Assembly (NCBI RefSeq): GCF_937893305.1
Contig: NZ_CALBGN010000020.1
Span: forward strand, 65,608-129,607
Length of the DNA stretch: 64,000 nt
DNA from: an uncultured Helicobacter sp.
GTDB taxonomy: Bacteria > Campylobacterota > Campylobacteria > Campylobacterales > Helicobacteraceae
Direction of reading: 5' to 3'
Shown: positions 43,415-52,607 of the stretch, in pieces
Numbering within the stretch: the stretch's first letter is position 1
Layout: each line of letters opens with the position of its first letter
Program-made: the position numbers and the translations under genes
Notes under the pieces: generated by a model
The model's database searches: none
Seen by the model: the letters and a program-made list of their open reading frames with translations, nothing else
Told to the model about the DNA's origin: nothing

Positions 43415-44233
43415 ATGCAAATTGTTGGAATCTTTTTTAAGGTTTTCTTGGGGGCTTTTATAGCGCTTTTGCTTGGTTGTGGTTCTAAAGGAACAAATAT
43501 TCCCTATAATGGTGGTGCGCCAAATTATGGCACAATGAATAATAGCGCGCAATCCCAAAAAGCCACAATGCGTCCTTATCAAATCAATGGAAAATGGTAT
43601 TATCCAACAACCGTAACGCTAGGTGAAAGCTATGACGGAATTGCAAGTTGGTATGGTCCAAAATTCCACGGCAAAAAAACTTCTAACGGAGAAACTTATA
43701 GTATGTATGCACACACTGCGGCACATAAAACCTTGCCAATGAATACAATCGTGCGTGTAACAAGTAAAGAAAATGGGCGTTCAACCATTGTGCGCATTAA
43801 TGATAGAGGTCCCTTTGTTGCAGGCAGAATCATTGATTTATCCAAAAGTGCTGCACAAGATATTAATATGATGGCAAAAGGCACAGCGCGTGTGCGCGTA
43901 GAAGTAATTGGTTTTAATGGTGCAATCTCTAATGCCCTACCACTCAATCAAGAAACCATTGCGCGCAGTGAATACAAAGTTGCTACCACACAAAAGACAA
44001 TACAACTCTCACATTTTCTTGTTCAAATTGGTGCATTTAGGCGCAAAGAAGGTGCGCAAAGCTATCAAAATACTCACGCTAATCTTCACGGCTATCAAGC
44101 CATTATCAAAGAATATATGCTTGATGGTGCGCCTATTTATCGCGTAATGCTAAGTGGATTTAAAAGCGAAGGAGAAGCAAGAGATTTTATTGCATCACAA
44201 AAAATTGCAGGAGCATTTATTGCTACAGAATAA
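43415..44233 (+). CDS. rlpA: RlpA septal-ring lytic transglycosylase lipoprotein
   Basis: A 272-residue lipoprotein. The signal ends in ALLLGCGSK, with a lipobox Cys at about residue 22. The double-psi beta-barrel (about 68-165) carries ASWYGPKFHGKKTSNGETYSM and VRINDRGPFVAGRIIDLSKSAA. The C-terminal SPOR domain (about 195-272), HFLVQIGAFRRKEGAQSY, targets denuded glycans at septa. LspA (33455-33937) would process it. Confidence 0.93.
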   Translation: MQIVGIFFKVFLGAFIALLLGCGSKGTNIPYNGGAPNYGTMNNSAQSQKATMRPYQINGKWYYPTTVTLGESYDGIASWYGPKFHGKKTSNGETYSMYAHTAAHKTLPMNTIVRVTSKENGRSTIVRINDRGPFVAGRIIDLSKSAAQDINMMAKGTARVRVEVIGFNGAISNALPLNQETIARSEYKVATTQKTIQLSHFLVQIGAFRRKEGAQSYQNTHANLHGYQAIIKEYMLDGAPIYRVMLSGFKSEGEARDFIASQKIAGAFIATE

Positions 44234-44246
44234 CTAAGGTAAAACA

Positions 44247-44819
44247 ATGCAAACACTAACACGCACGACAAAAGAAACACAAATCACCGCTTCTTTAGAA
44301 GTCTATGGGAATGGTAATGGAGAAATTCAAAGTGGAATCGGATTTTTCAACCATATGTTAGAATCTTTTTGCAAGCACGCAAATTGGAATCTTAATCTTA
44401 GTTGCAAAGGAGATTTGGAAGTTGATTTTCATCACAGCGTAGAAGATTGTGGAATCGTCATTGGCACATTACTCAAACAAGCACTTTTTCCAATTTGTCA
44501 AGTGGAAAGATTTGGAAATGCTAGTGTTGTGATGGACGAAGCTTGCGTGGAATGTGATTTAGACTTAAGCAATCGCCCTTTTTTAATTTATGAAGTCCCT
44601 ATTAGTGGAAAAGTTGGAGAATTTGACTGCGAATTAGTTGAAGAGTTTTTTCGTGCTGTTGTGCAAAATGCTGGAATCTCTGCACATATTATTGCAAAAA
44701 GAGGCAAGAATCAACACCATTTAATTGAATCTTCTTTTAAAGCCTTTGCTGTTGCATTGCGTAGAGCTTGCACCAGAAACAATGCACTTGGAATCCCTAG
44801 CACAAAGGGTGTGCTATGA
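44247..44819 (+). CDS. hisB: Imidazoleglycerol-phosphate dehydratase HisB
   Basis: A 190-residue monofunctional enzyme of histidine synthesis. Metal-binding motifs are GFFNHMLESFCKHA (about 27-40), DFHHSVEDCGIVIG (about 62-75) and the C-terminal NQHHLIESSFKAFAVALR (about 153-170). It lacks the phosphatase domain of the E. coli bifunctional protein. It lies between rlpA and kdsC in an envelope operon, with kdsC overlapping its stop (ATGA). H. pylori lacks this pathway, so the host is more prototrophic. Confidence 0.95.
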   Translation: MQTLTRTTKETQITASLEVYGNGNGEIQSGIGFFNHMLESFCKHANWNLNLSCKGDLEVDFHHSVEDCGIVIGTLLKQALFPICQVERFGNASVVMDEACVECDLDLSNRPFLIYEVPISGKVGEFDCELVEEFFRAVVQNAGISAHIIAKRGKNQHHLIESSFKAFAVALRRACTRNNALGIPSTKGVL

Positions 44820-45310
44820 TTAAACTTATCGTTTTAGATGTTGATGGCACTTTAAGCGATGGAAGTATTATTTATAGTGATATAGGATCAGAAATTAAAG
44901 CTTTTAATGTTAAAGATGGCTTAGGAATTGCTGCTTGGATTAGGCTTGGAAGGGAAGTTGCAATAATTACTGGGAGAGAATCTAAACTTGTAGAAAATCG
45001 TGCAAAAGAACTAAAAATCACCTACATTAAACAAGGAATCAAAGACAAAGCACAAGCTTTAAAAGAGATTGTAGCGCAAACAAAAATTTCTCTTAATGAA
45101 GTTGCAATTATTGGTGATGATTTAAATGATTTAAGTATGCTTAAACTTGTTAAGCACTCTTATGCACCAAAAGATGCAGCGAAACTTGTTAAGCAAAATG
45201 TGCGTAAAGTCTTAAAACAAAAAGGCGGCAAAGGTGCTGTGCGTGCAATGATTGACAACATTATTAAAAAAGAAAATTTAGAGGCAAAACTCTATGAACT
45301 CTTTGTTTAA
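44816..45310 (+). CDS. kdsC: 3-deoxy-D-manno-octulosonate-8-phosphate phosphatase KdsC
   Basis: A 164-residue HAD-superfamily C0 phosphatase releasing phosphate from KDO-8-P for lipid A-core synthesis. It starts LIVLDVDGTLSDGSI (nucleophile Asp in DVDGT), then has ITGRESKLVENRAKEL and IGDDLNDLSML (acidic motif). Length is normal for the tetrameric family. It is coupled to hisB upstream and overlaps lptC by 17 bases. Confidence 0.93.
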   Translation: MIKLIVLDVDGTLSDGSIIYSDIGSEIKAFNVKDGLGIAAWIRLGREVAIITGRESKLVENRAKELKITYIKQGIKDKAQALKEIVAQTKISLNEVAIIGDDLNDLSMLKLVKHSYAPKDAAKLVKQNVRKVLKQKGGKGAVRAMIDNIIKKENLEAKLYELFV

Positions 45311-45845
45311 TCCCTTAAAAACCTTCCAAAGTGCACAACTTGTAACTTTCTTTTTTATATTTTTATGTGGGTTTAGTATTGTTATGGTTTTGTTTTTAAG
45401 CATAAAGCACGCACGCATTACGCAAGCACAGCAAAATATTTCGCGCTTTGAAGTGTTTAACTTTGCATATTTTAAAATCACAGAAAATGGCGTAAATACT
45501 ATAGCCAAAGGCAAAAAAGCAAAGGAAAACACAAACAAAGAAAGCGAGTTAGAATCTTTGGAAGTAAAAAATCTCAACAATAAAACTCCTGAACTCTTGC
45601 AAGCTGACTTAGCACTTTATAACAATAAAGATATTTTTTTTTCACAAGGCGTTACCTATAAGCGTGATGCAACAAAAGTTTGGAGTGAGCAAGCGCGCTA
45701 TTCTCCAGAATCTAAAAGCTTAGAAGGAGTTGGAGAGTTTATAATCTTAGATAAAAACTCCAAAATCCGCGGACGCAATCTTATCTATAAAAACGAAAAA
45801 ATCCATGCAACAAATATTTATGGAATCTTAAAGGAAAATCCATGA
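45294..45845 (+). CDS. lptC: LPS export protein LptC-like
   Basis: A 183-residue protein with one N-terminal membrane anchor (about residues 15-36) and a periplasmic part rich in short beta-strands ending FIILDKNSKIRGRNLIYKNEKIHATNIYGIL, typical of the LptC/OstA-like fold. It is identified mainly from fold and position directly before lptA (ATGA overlap). A T9 run at 45634-45642 lies within the gene. It would bridge LptBFG and LptA. Confidence 0.82.
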   Translation: MNSLFNPLKTFQSAQLVTFFFIFLCGFSIVMVLFLSIKHARITQAQQNISRFEVFNFAYFKITENGVNTIAKGKKAKENTNKESELESLEVKNLNNKTPELLQADLALYNNKDIFFSQGVTYKRDATKVWSEQARYSPESKSLEGVGEFIILDKNSKIRGRNLIYKNEKIHATNIYGILKENP

Positions 45846-46303
45846 AATTCTTAGTTGGAATCCTATTTTTAGGGCTTTTTGCGTTTGCAAATGAAATTGA
45901 AGTGAGTGCGCAAGAATTTATCGGCGATGAGAAAAAAAAGCTTACTCATTTAAAAGGAAATGTAGAAATCAAACGCGCAAAAGATCGTTTAGTTGCTAAA
46001 GAAGCCTTTGTATTTTTAGATTCCAACAATCGCCCTAACAAAATGCAAGCCATTGGTAATGTGCGTTTTTGGCTAGAATTAAAAGATGGACGTAAGATTG
46101 AAGGAGAATCTAATGAAGCATTGTATTTTCCAAGCACGCAAGAATATCAAATTTTAGGCAATGCAATCGTAAAGGAAATAGACAAAAACAATGTTGTTAG
46201 AGGCGATAAAATTATAGTCCGATACAAAGAAGGCTATATTAATGTTGTTGGCAATGGAAAAAAGCCTGCACGATTAATCTTTAAGTTAGATAAAGACAAA
46301 TGA
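45842..46303 (+). CDS. lptA: LPS transport periplasmic protein LptA
   Basis: A 153-residue exported protein with signal KFLVGILFLGLFAFA, then an OstA/LptA beta-jellyroll: THLKGNVEIKRAKDRLVAKEAFVFL, NKMQAIGNVRFWLEL and QYQILGNAIVKEIDKNNVVRGDKI. It forms the LPS bridge across the periplasm. It overlaps lptC and engB by four bases each (ATGA). Confidence 0.9.
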   Translation: MKFLVGILFLGLFAFANEIEVSAQEFIGDEKKKLTHLKGNVEIKRAKDRLVAKEAFVFLDSNNRPNKMQAIGNVRFWLELKDGRKIEGESNEALYFPSTQEYQILGNAIVKEIDKNNVVRGDKIIVRYKEGYINVVGNGKKPARLIFKLDKDK

Positions 46304-46944
46304 TGCAAAACTTTAGCCTAATTCGTGCAAATTTTCTAACCTCAGCGCAAAATCTCTCACAATGTCCCCCACCTATACTTTCAGAAGTTGCATTTCTAGG
46401 ACGTAGCAATGTAGGGAAAAGCACACTAATTAATCTCTTATGCAACCAAAAAAATCTAGCAAAAAGCTCATCAACTCCGGGCAAAACACAGCTAATTAAC
46501 TTTTTTTTGACGCAATGGAAAACAAACACTCTACAAGATTCTACAGAAGATTCCACACAGCAAGAAGTCTTAAAACTCATTTTTGTAGATTTGCCCGGAT
46601 TTGGCTATGCAAAAGTTGCTAAAAGTCAAAAGGAGCTATGGAATCGCAATTTAGTGGAGTTTTTACGCAAAAGAGATTGCATTAGATTGTTTGTGCATTT
46701 AATAGACAGCAGACATCCTAATTTAGAAATTGATGCAAATCTTGTGGCATTTGTTGCGCAGTTTTTAAGAGGAGATCAACGCTTTGTGCAAGTTTTTACA
46801 AAATTTGACAAACTCAATGTAAGTGAACAAAACAAACTCAAAGCTGCCTTTCCAAACGCCCTATTTTCAAGCTCTTTAAAAAAACAAAATACCCCTAAAA
46901 TTGCAAATTTTATTGTAGCAAACACATTAGGATATGCCCTATGA
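46300..46944 (+). CDS. engB: Ribosome biogenesis GTPase EngB (YsxC/YihA)
   Basis: A 214-residue small GTPase needed for 50S assembly. G1 GRSNVGKST (about 32-40), G2 threonine in SSTPGKTQ (about 56-63), G3 DLPGFGYAKVAKSQKELW and G4 TKFDK are all present in order. ATG doublet at 46300/46303 leaves the exact start open. It overlaps lptA before it and the acetyltransferase gene after it. Confidence 0.95.
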   Translation: MMQNFSLIRANFLTSAQNLSQCPPPILSEVAFLGRSNVGKSTLINLLCNQKNLAKSSSTPGKTQLINFFLTQWKTNTLQDSTEDSTQQEVLKLIFVDLPGFGYAKVAKSQKELWNRNLVEFLRKRDCIRLFVHLIDSRHPNLEIDANLVAFVAQFLRGDQRFVQVFTKFDKLNVSEQNKLKAAFPNALFSSSLKKQNTPKIANFIVANTLGYAL

Positions 46945-47465
46945 TTATTACACAACCTGTATTAAATGATATTCCAACAATGCGTGAAATTGTGCGTCCT
47001 GAAGTAGAAAGAGGTGTGATTTTAGAAAGAAGTGCTGAAGTTATGGCAAATATGATTCGCTCTTATCGCGTTGCTTGGGAAGAACAAGAAATTTTAGATT
47101 CCAACCCTAGCAAACTTTTCTTAGAAAACAAGTCTTTAAGTGCACTAAAAAACCCTGTAATGTTAGGATTTTGCGCATTACATTTACATTCTATTACGCT
47201 TGCAGAGATTAGAAGCTTAATTGTTATTCCTAAAGCACAGCGATTAGGAGTTGCCACAGCAATGATTTTAGATTGTCAAAAGGAGGGCAAAGAACTTGGG
47301 ATTAAAGAAATTTTAGTGTTAACTTATAAGCGTGCGCTTTTTGAAAAACTTGATTTTATAGAAATTAGTAAAGATAAGATTCCTAATCAAAAAATTTGGG
47401 CGGATTGTATTTTATGCAAACATTTTCCACTATGCGAAGAAATAGCACTAATCAAACAAATCTAA
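46941..47465 (+). CDS. Short-type N-acetylglutamate synthase-like GNAT acetyltransferase
   Basis: A 174-residue GNAT protein. The acetyl-CoA region is IRSLIVIPKAQRLGVATAMI (about residues 90-109), followed by VLTYKRALFEKLDF. The C-terminal IPNQKIWADCILCKHFPLCEEIAL (Cys triad) is the mark of short ArgA-type enzymes, which acetylate glutamate to start arginine synthesis. I recall a homologue beside argC and argB in Campylobacter; here it sits in an envelope operon instead. The call is from motif recognition. Confidence 0.68.
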   Translation: MIITQPVLNDIPTMREIVRPEVERGVILERSAEVMANMIRSYRVAWEEQEILDSNPSKLFLENKSLSALKNPVMLGFCALHLHSITLAEIRSLIVIPKAQRLGVATAMILDCQKEGKELGIKEILVLTYKRALFEKLDFIEISKDKIPNQKIWADCILCKHFPLCEEIALIKQI

Positions 47466-47896
47466 GAATTATTTTCTTAGTTGTTTTTTTTGTGATTTAT
47501 GTTGCAATCACTGATATTTATTATTTTTTACCACCACTCTTTGGAATTGCTTATGTGATTGCGCAAGAAAAATACGAAGAACAATCTTTTGGAATCTTTT
47601 ATTTTTTTGTGCCATTTTTTATTTATTTTGAAGCAAACAAGGGATTGCCACTTCTTAGCACGCTTCTTTTCATTTTCTTTTCTTTTAAAATTCTACTACC
47701 GAAATTCCGTAAATTCTTTGGATATAACAAAATTTTTATTCCACTTTTTATTTTTTATGCGTATTTTGGATATTTTTCCTTTCTCTATTTTTTTGGGTGG
47801 CTCTTTGATGAACAAGTTCCACAATTCTCCACGCTTTTAGCGCTTTATGCAGGGATTGAAGTGTTGTTAGTTTGGATATTTTTATGGATTTTATAG
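47414..47896 (+). CDS. MreD-like membrane protein
   Basis: A 160-residue (or 154 if starting at 47432) hydrophobic protein with five predicted membrane helices and no soluble domain. Position directly before mrdA (PBP2) and the size fit the MreD role in the rod-shape elongation complex, though sequence similarity of such proteins is low. Both candidate ATGs lie inside the end of the preceding acetyltransferase gene, an overlap of 52 or 34 bases. Confidence 0.6.
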   Translation: MQTFSTMRRNSTNQTNLRIIFLVVFFVIYVAITDIYYFLPPLFGIAYVIAQEKYEEQSFGIFYFFVPFFIYFEANKGLPLLSTLLFIFFSFKILLPKFRKFFGYNKIFIPLFIFYAYFGYFSFLYFFGWLFDEQVPQFSTLLALYAGIEVLLVWIFLWIL

Positions 47897-49744
47897 ATGA
47901 ATGCACGCATTACTTTAATCTTTAGCGCTTTTGTGTTGTTTTGGCTATTGTTGCTTGTTAGAATTTTTGATATTAGCATTTTAGATCATAAAGATTTTGA
48001 AGAACAAGCAAGCAAAAATATGCTTCGCCAAGAACCTATTGTACCAATTCGCGGACAAATCCTAGATCGTAATGGATTTCCACTTGCTACAAACACTATA
48101 AATTTTAGTATTTCTTTGCCACCACGCCTTTCTTTGCGTGCAAACCTACCGACCTTAGAGAAAGAAATTCAAAAACTTTTAGTTTTTTTCCCAGAATATT
48201 CCAAAGAAGAATTAATAAAAAGATACCGACAAAAAGATTCACCTTATAATCACGATTTTATCTCCGTAATTGATTCTATTGATCACAATGAGATTTTAAA
48301 GCATTATCCTAAACTTAGTCAAATCAATTCAATACGCATAACCCCAATATCACGCCGCTTTTATCCAAATACTACCACAGCTTCTCATGTTATCGGCTAT
48401 GTCAATCGTGCAAACCAAAAAGATATAGAAAAACAGCCTATCTCCAAATATACGGGAATCATTGGAAAAGAAGGACTAGAAAGACAATATGATACCTTTT
48501 TGCAAGGCGAGTTAGGAGAAAGAGTCGTCAAAGTTACTGCACTTAATGAAGAAGTGGGTGTTGTTTCTTATAAAGAAGCTATTGAAAATCGCAATCTTAC
48601 AACAACTCTTGATATAAAACTTCAAAATGCAATGGATTCTATCTTTAGCGGCAAAAATGGGGCGGCAATTATTATGGATGCACATAATGGAGAAATTTTA
48701 GCTGCTGGAAGTTACCCAGAATATGATTTAAATCATTTTGTAGGTGGAATTTCCTTTGAGAATTGGAATGCTTTGCGTGATAATCCTTATAAGCCATTAA
48801 TTAACAAATTCATTAATGGCTTATATCCGCCCGGCTCCGTAATTAAAATGGGAATGGGTTTAGCGCTTTTAGAATATACTAATATTAATGAAAACACGGA
48901 AATCAAAACACCTCCTTTTGTTGAGCTAGGTGGGAGAAAATTTCGCGATTGGAAAAAAGAAGGACACGGAAGTGCAGATTTATATAAAGCCCTAAAACGC
49001 AGCGTTGATGTGTATTTTTATCTCCTATCTCAACGCACAGATTTTGAAAATATTGCTGATGTGCTAAAAAAAATGGGGTTAGGAGTAAAAACAGGAGTAG
49101 ATTTACCTAATGAATTTGTAGGAATTGTGCCAAGCCCAATTTTAAAGAAAAAACGCTATAAACAAGATTGGTATGTAGGAGATAGCATTGTTAGCTCTAT
49201 TGGTCAAGGTTTATTTTTAACCACCCCTTTACAAATTGCAAATTATACTGCTCTAATTGCAAGTGGCAAGTTACCTATTCCACATTTTGTAAAAGACCAA
49301 AATCTAAAAGAACCAAAAGATGTGCTAAATGCTTTTGAAAAAAGCAAGCTTCAAGTTTTACGCGAAGGAATGCGTCAAGTTTGTTCTGAAATTGGAGGCA
49401 CAGCATTTTATGCAACAAGAGAATCTAAGGCATATTTAGCCTGTAAAACCGGAACTGCACAAGTTGTTGGAATCTCACAAGAAGATAAAGCAAGAATCAA
49501 AGAAGCAGATATGGATTATTTTCATCGCTCTCAAGCGTGGATTACAGGATTTTTGCCTGCAAATAATCCCCGCTATGTTATTACAGTAATGGTAGAACAC
49601 GGAGGAAGTGGAAGTGGAACAGGTGGTCCAGTGCTCGCAAAACTTTCTAATGCACTTGTAGATTTAGGCTATGTTGCACCTTATAAAAAAATTTCTAAAA
49701 CTCTCAATCAAAATGATGTAAGCTTTGAGCTAGAAGCAGAATAA
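47897..49744 (+). CDS. mrdA: Penicillin-binding protein 2 (elongation transpeptidase)
   Basis: A 615-residue class B PBP with one N-terminal anchor (about 5-25) and a PBP dimerisation domain starting near PIRGQILDRNGFPLATNTINFS. The transpeptidase has SxxK in YPPGSVIKMG (about 313-322), SxD in LKRSVDVYFY (about 371-380), and KTGTAQVVG (about 517-525). It builds side-wall peptidoglycan with RodA and MreB/C/D and follows the MreD-like gene without a gap. Confidence 0.95.
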   Translation: MNARITLIFSAFVLFWLLLLVRIFDISILDHKDFEEQASKNMLRQEPIVPIRGQILDRNGFPLATNTINFSISLPPRLSLRANLPTLEKEIQKLLVFFPEYSKEELIKRYRQKDSPYNHDFISVIDSIDHNEILKHYPKLSQINSIRITPISRRFYPNTTTASHVIGYVNRANQKDIEKQPISKYTGIIGKEGLERQYDTFLQGELGERVVKVTALNEEVGVVSYKEAIENRNLTTTLDIKLQNAMDSIFSGKNGAAIIMDAHNGEILAAGSYPEYDLNHFVGGISFENWNALRDNPYKPLINKFINGLYPPGSVIKMGMGLALLEYTNINENTEIKTPPFVELGGRKFRDWKKEGHGSADLYKALKRSVDVYFYLLSQRTDFENIADVLKKMGLGVKTGVDLPNEFVGIVPSPILKKKRYKQDWYVGDSIVSSIGQGLFLTTPLQIANYTALIASGKLPIPHFVKDQNLKEPKDVLNAFEKSKLQVLREGMRQVCSEIGGTAFYATRESKAYLACKTGTAQVVGISQEDKARIKEADMDYFHRSQAWITGFLPANNPRYVITVMVEHGGSGSGTGGPVLAKLSNALVDLGYVAPYKKISKTLNQNDVSFELEAE

Positions 49745-49765
49745 TTAAACCTTAAAGGATGGCAA

Positions 49766-51001
49766 ATGCAACAAGCACTAAATACGACAATCCAAGTACT
49801 AGGACAGCCCCTAAAGGATAAAAAAATCGCTCTTGGCGTATGTGGGAGCGTGGCAATTTATAAAAGTTTAGAATTAATTAGAATCCTACAAAAACTAGGA
49901 GCAAGCGTGCGCGTAGTGATGAGTAAGGGTGCTCAAGATTTTATTCAACCCTTACTCTTTGAAGCCATTTCTCATTATAGAGTGCTAACACAAAATACAC
50001 AAAGCTGGGGAGAGACTCCACACAATCACATTACTCTTGCTGCTTGGGCAGATTTATTTTTAATCGCCCCTTGTAGCGCAAATACGCTTAATAAAATCGC
50101 TTATGGGATTGCAGATAATGTGCTATTAGAGAGTTTTTTAGCTTTTGATAAACTCAAATGTATTGCCCCAGCAGCAAATACAAAAATGCTAGAAAACAAA
50201 GCAACTATGGAGTCTTTAGAGATTTTACAACAAAGAGAAATTACACTCATTGCACCACAATGCAAAGAATTAGCTTGTCAAACAATCGGTAATGGCGCGT
50301 TAGCGGAACCATTAGAGATTGCTTATCAAACTATACGCGCTTTTTATAAAAATTCTTTTTGGGAAGAAGCGTGTGTGTGCGTAAGTGGTGGTGGCAGCAA
50401 AGAAAGCATTGATGCTGTGCGCTATCTTTCTAATGCGTCAAGTGGCAAAATGGGGGCGTGCATTGCTCTTGCAGGATATTTTTTAGGCGCAAAAGTAGAG
50501 TTTATAAGCTCACAATTTCCCTTTATTCTGCCTTTAGAAATTCAGACACAAAAAGTCCAATCCACACAAGATTATCTCCAAGCAATCAAACAATGGCAAA
50601 AGCTAGAACCAAAAATGCAGAGTTTTTTGTTTATGAGTGCCGCAATTAGCGATTATATCCCAAAAAACAAAGTAAAAGAAAAACTAAAAAAGCAAGAAAT
50701 CGGAGCAAAATGGGATCTTCAACTTATAGAAAATCAAGATATTTTAGCCACACTTTCTAAAACGCAAAAAACAATCGGCTTTAAATTAGAATCCAAAGAT
50801 GGAATCCAAAATGCTAAAATTGCCCTAACAAAGAAAGGCTTAGACGCCATTTGTTTAAACACAATCACACAAAACCACAATCCCTTAGACGCAAATAACA
50901 ATCAACTTTTATGGATTAGTGATGCATTTGTCAAAGATTTAGGATTCTGTGATAAACTAAGCCTAGCATTTAAAATCTTAGAACAGGCACAACATTTATG
51001 A
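49766..51001 (+). CDS. coaBC: CoaBC: phosphopantothenoylcysteine decarboxylase/phosphopantothenate-cysteine ligase
   Basis: A 411-residue bifunctional coenzyme A enzyme. The N-terminal flavoprotein domain (about 15-190) has GVCGSVAIYKSLELIR, IAPCSANTLNKIAYGIADN and APAANTKMLEN. The C-terminal ligase domain has GGGSKESIDAVRYLSNASSGKMG, FMSAAISDYIPK and IGFKLE. CoA supply also feeds the phosphopantetheine arm of the ACP at 13789. The next gene overlaps its stop (ATGA). Confidence 0.94.
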   Translation: MQQALNTTIQVLGQPLKDKKIALGVCGSVAIYKSLELIRILQKLGASVRVVMSKGAQDFIQPLLFEAISHYRVLTQNTQSWGETPHNHITLAAWADLFLIAPCSANTLNKIAYGIADNVLLESFLAFDKLKCIAPAANTKMLENKATMESLEILQQREITLIAPQCKELACQTIGNGALAEPLEIAYQTIRAFYKNSFWEEACVCVSGGGSKESIDAVRYLSNASSGKMGACIALAGYFLGAKVEFISSQFPFILPLEIQTQKVQSTQDYLQAIKQWQKLEPKMQSFLFMSAAISDYIPKNKVKEKLKKQEIGAKWDLQLIENQDILATLSKTQKTIGFKLESKDGIQNAKIALTKKGLDAICLNTITQNHNPLDANNNQLLWISDAFVKDLGFCDKLSLAFKILEQAQHL

Positions 51002-51756
51002 TTAAACAACTGCACCAATTAGCACAAGTGCAAAACACACTCCAAAACTCTTCTAAAACTACGCAGTTTAATGCTACATTGCCCATTAAGCTTGAAGTAA
51101 TGGAAAAGCTACAAGGCATTCGCTATATGCTAAAAGTTGGCAATACAGCAATGGAAACAAAAAGCCTAAAAGAACTTCAAATCGGTGGTAAATACTGGGC
51201 AATGATGGGGCGTGGAAGCACAGGTTCTATTACGCTTTCAAATCTCATTAAACAACCAAATTTACTAAAAGACTCCAATATCCCATTAAAACTTAATGAA
51301 AAAACTCTAGAACAATTTTTACAAAATAGCGAAAATCCCTTTGATGTAATGAAAGGCTTTTTAACAGATCGTCTAGCAAATGCAGAATCCAAATGGGAAT
51401 TTGCTTTTCTTAGCCATATGTTAATGTCCTTAAAACACAAGGTTTTAACTATCCCACTGCATTATGATGACTCCAGCAAAGATGGTTTTATGCAGCTTAG
51501 AAAAAAGCGCGTTAAAGAACAAGATTGCCTAGAATTTTATTCTGTATTTTCAAACCTAGGAGCAACTTGGGGCTTGCTGTGGAACTTTAAAGAAGGAGTG
51601 CGTTTGGATATTAGCGTAATGTATGAGAGCGTTGCAAATCTCTTGCGTAGAAACTTAGACTCTCTAGCCTTTATCAAAGAAACACATATCAATGTTGATA
51701 GTGAGATTGTCCCGCTTTATGAATTTAGCAACTCTTTATTGGATTTAGAGGGATAA
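50998..51756 (+). CDS. Conserved hypothetical protein between coaBC and uppS
   Basis: A 252-residue soluble protein that I cannot assign. It has an N-terminal helical region, then a beta-rich part around VEVMEKLQGIRYMLKVG... GGKYWAMMGRGSTGSITLSN (about 30-82), and a C-terminal mixed region LEFYSVFSNLGATWGLLWNFKEG. There is no signal peptide, membrane helix or catalytic motif. It overlaps coaBC (ATGA) and abuts uppS, an order I recall from Campylobacter, so it is conserved in the lineage. Confidence 0.8.
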   Translation: MIKQLHQLAQVQNTLQNSSKTTQFNATLPIKLEVMEKLQGIRYMLKVGNTAMETKSLKELQIGGKYWAMMGRGSTGSITLSNLIKQPNLLKDSNIPLKLNEKTLEQFLQNSENPFDVMKGFLTDRLANAESKWEFAFLSHMLMSLKHKVLTIPLHYDDSSKDGFMQLRKKRVKEQDCLEFYSVFSNLGATWGLLWNFKEGVRLDISVMYESVANLLRRNLDSLAFIKETHINVDSEIVPLYEFSNSLLDLEG

Positions 51757-52428
51757 ATGCCAAAACATCTAGCAATGATTATGGACGGCAATGGAAGATG
51801 GGCGAAAAATCACTTACAAATGCGCACTTTCGGACATAAAATAGGTGCAGAAAAAATCCAAGAAATCACAGAATTTTGTGCAAAATATGGAATCTCTTTT
51901 TTAAGTCTTTATGCCTTCTCTACTGAAAATTGGAAGCGTCCAAAAACGGAAGTTAGCTTTCTTATGCGTTTGCTTGAAGAATATTTAGACTCAAAACTTT
52001 CTACCTATTTAAACAATAATATCATCTTTAAAGCCATCGGAGATTTAAGCATTTTTAGCACAAAACTCCAAGAAAAAATCCTTTTTTTAGAACACACCAC
52101 ACAAGAAAAATGCAATGGCTTAACACAAATCCTAGCCTTAAACTATGGCGCACAAGATGAATTACGCCGTGCATTTTTAAAACTCAAACAAGAACAAAAC
52201 CCAAGTCTTCAAACCATCGAAAACGCACTTGATACTGCTGGGATTCCACCTGTTGATATGCTAGTGCGCACAGGTGGAGAAATGCGACTTTCTAATTTTT
52301 TATTATGGCAAAGTGCCTATGCAGAACTCTTTTTTACCAACACTTTATGGCCAGATTTTAGCCAAAAAGAATTAGAATCTATGTTAATAGAGTTTAAAAC
52401 CCGCCACCGCCGCTTTGGTGGCTTATAA
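51757..52428 (+). CDS. uppS: Undecaprenyl diphosphate synthase UppS
   Basis: A 223-residue cis-prenyltransferase making the C55 carrier lipid for peptidoglycan and glycans. Conserved regions are MDGNGRWAKN (pyrophosphate-binding, catalytic Asp), SLYAFSTENWKRP, ALNYGAQDEL, VDMLVRTGGEMRLSNFLLWQSAYAEL and the closing WPDF. Length is slightly short but all motifs are present. Confidence 0.95.
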   Translation: MPKHLAMIMDGNGRWAKNHLQMRTFGHKIGAEKIQEITEFCAKYGISFLSLYAFSTENWKRPKTEVSFLMRLLEEYLDSKLSTYLNNNIIFKAIGDLSIFSTKLQEKILFLEHTTQEKCNGLTQILALNYGAQDELRRAFLKLKQEQNPSLQTIENALDTAGIPPVDMLVRTGGEMRLSNFLLWQSAYAELFFTNTLWPDFSQKELESMLIEFKTRHRRFGGL

Positions 52429-52567
52429 TTTCTCATTAAATTTGTTGCTCCAATTTTAACCTTTGATCTTAAAAAAACCAGAATCTAAAAATCTCTATGA
52501 TATTCGCCAAGATTCGCGCTATGATTTTGCTTAAAACTTCAATCTCTTAGGTGCTTTTTTAATTTTG

Positions 52568-52599
52568 CTTATGTTAAAATCTCAAAATTTTAACATAAG
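52568..52599. repeat. Perfect 13-base inverted repeat upstream of gltX
   Basis: CTTATGTTAAAAT at 52568-52580 is followed after six bases by its exact reverse complement ATTTTAACATAAG at 52587-52599, ending eight bases before the gltX ATG. It overlaps the expected -10/5'UTR region and the Shine-Dalgarno. It may be an operator or an mRNA hairpin controlling gltX. The remaining spacer after uppS (52429-52567) shows no gene. Confidence 0.7.
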
Positions 52600-52607
52600 G
52601 TTTTAAG

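Noticed and set aside
45634..45642. T9 tract in lptC as a phase-variation site
   Set aside because: T-runs of this size are common in AT-rich genes here, the frame is intact, and LptC is expected to be essential.
46501..46508. T8 tract in engB as a switch
   Set aside because: The gene is intact and encodes a housekeeping GTPase; G/C tracts are the usual switches in this lineage.
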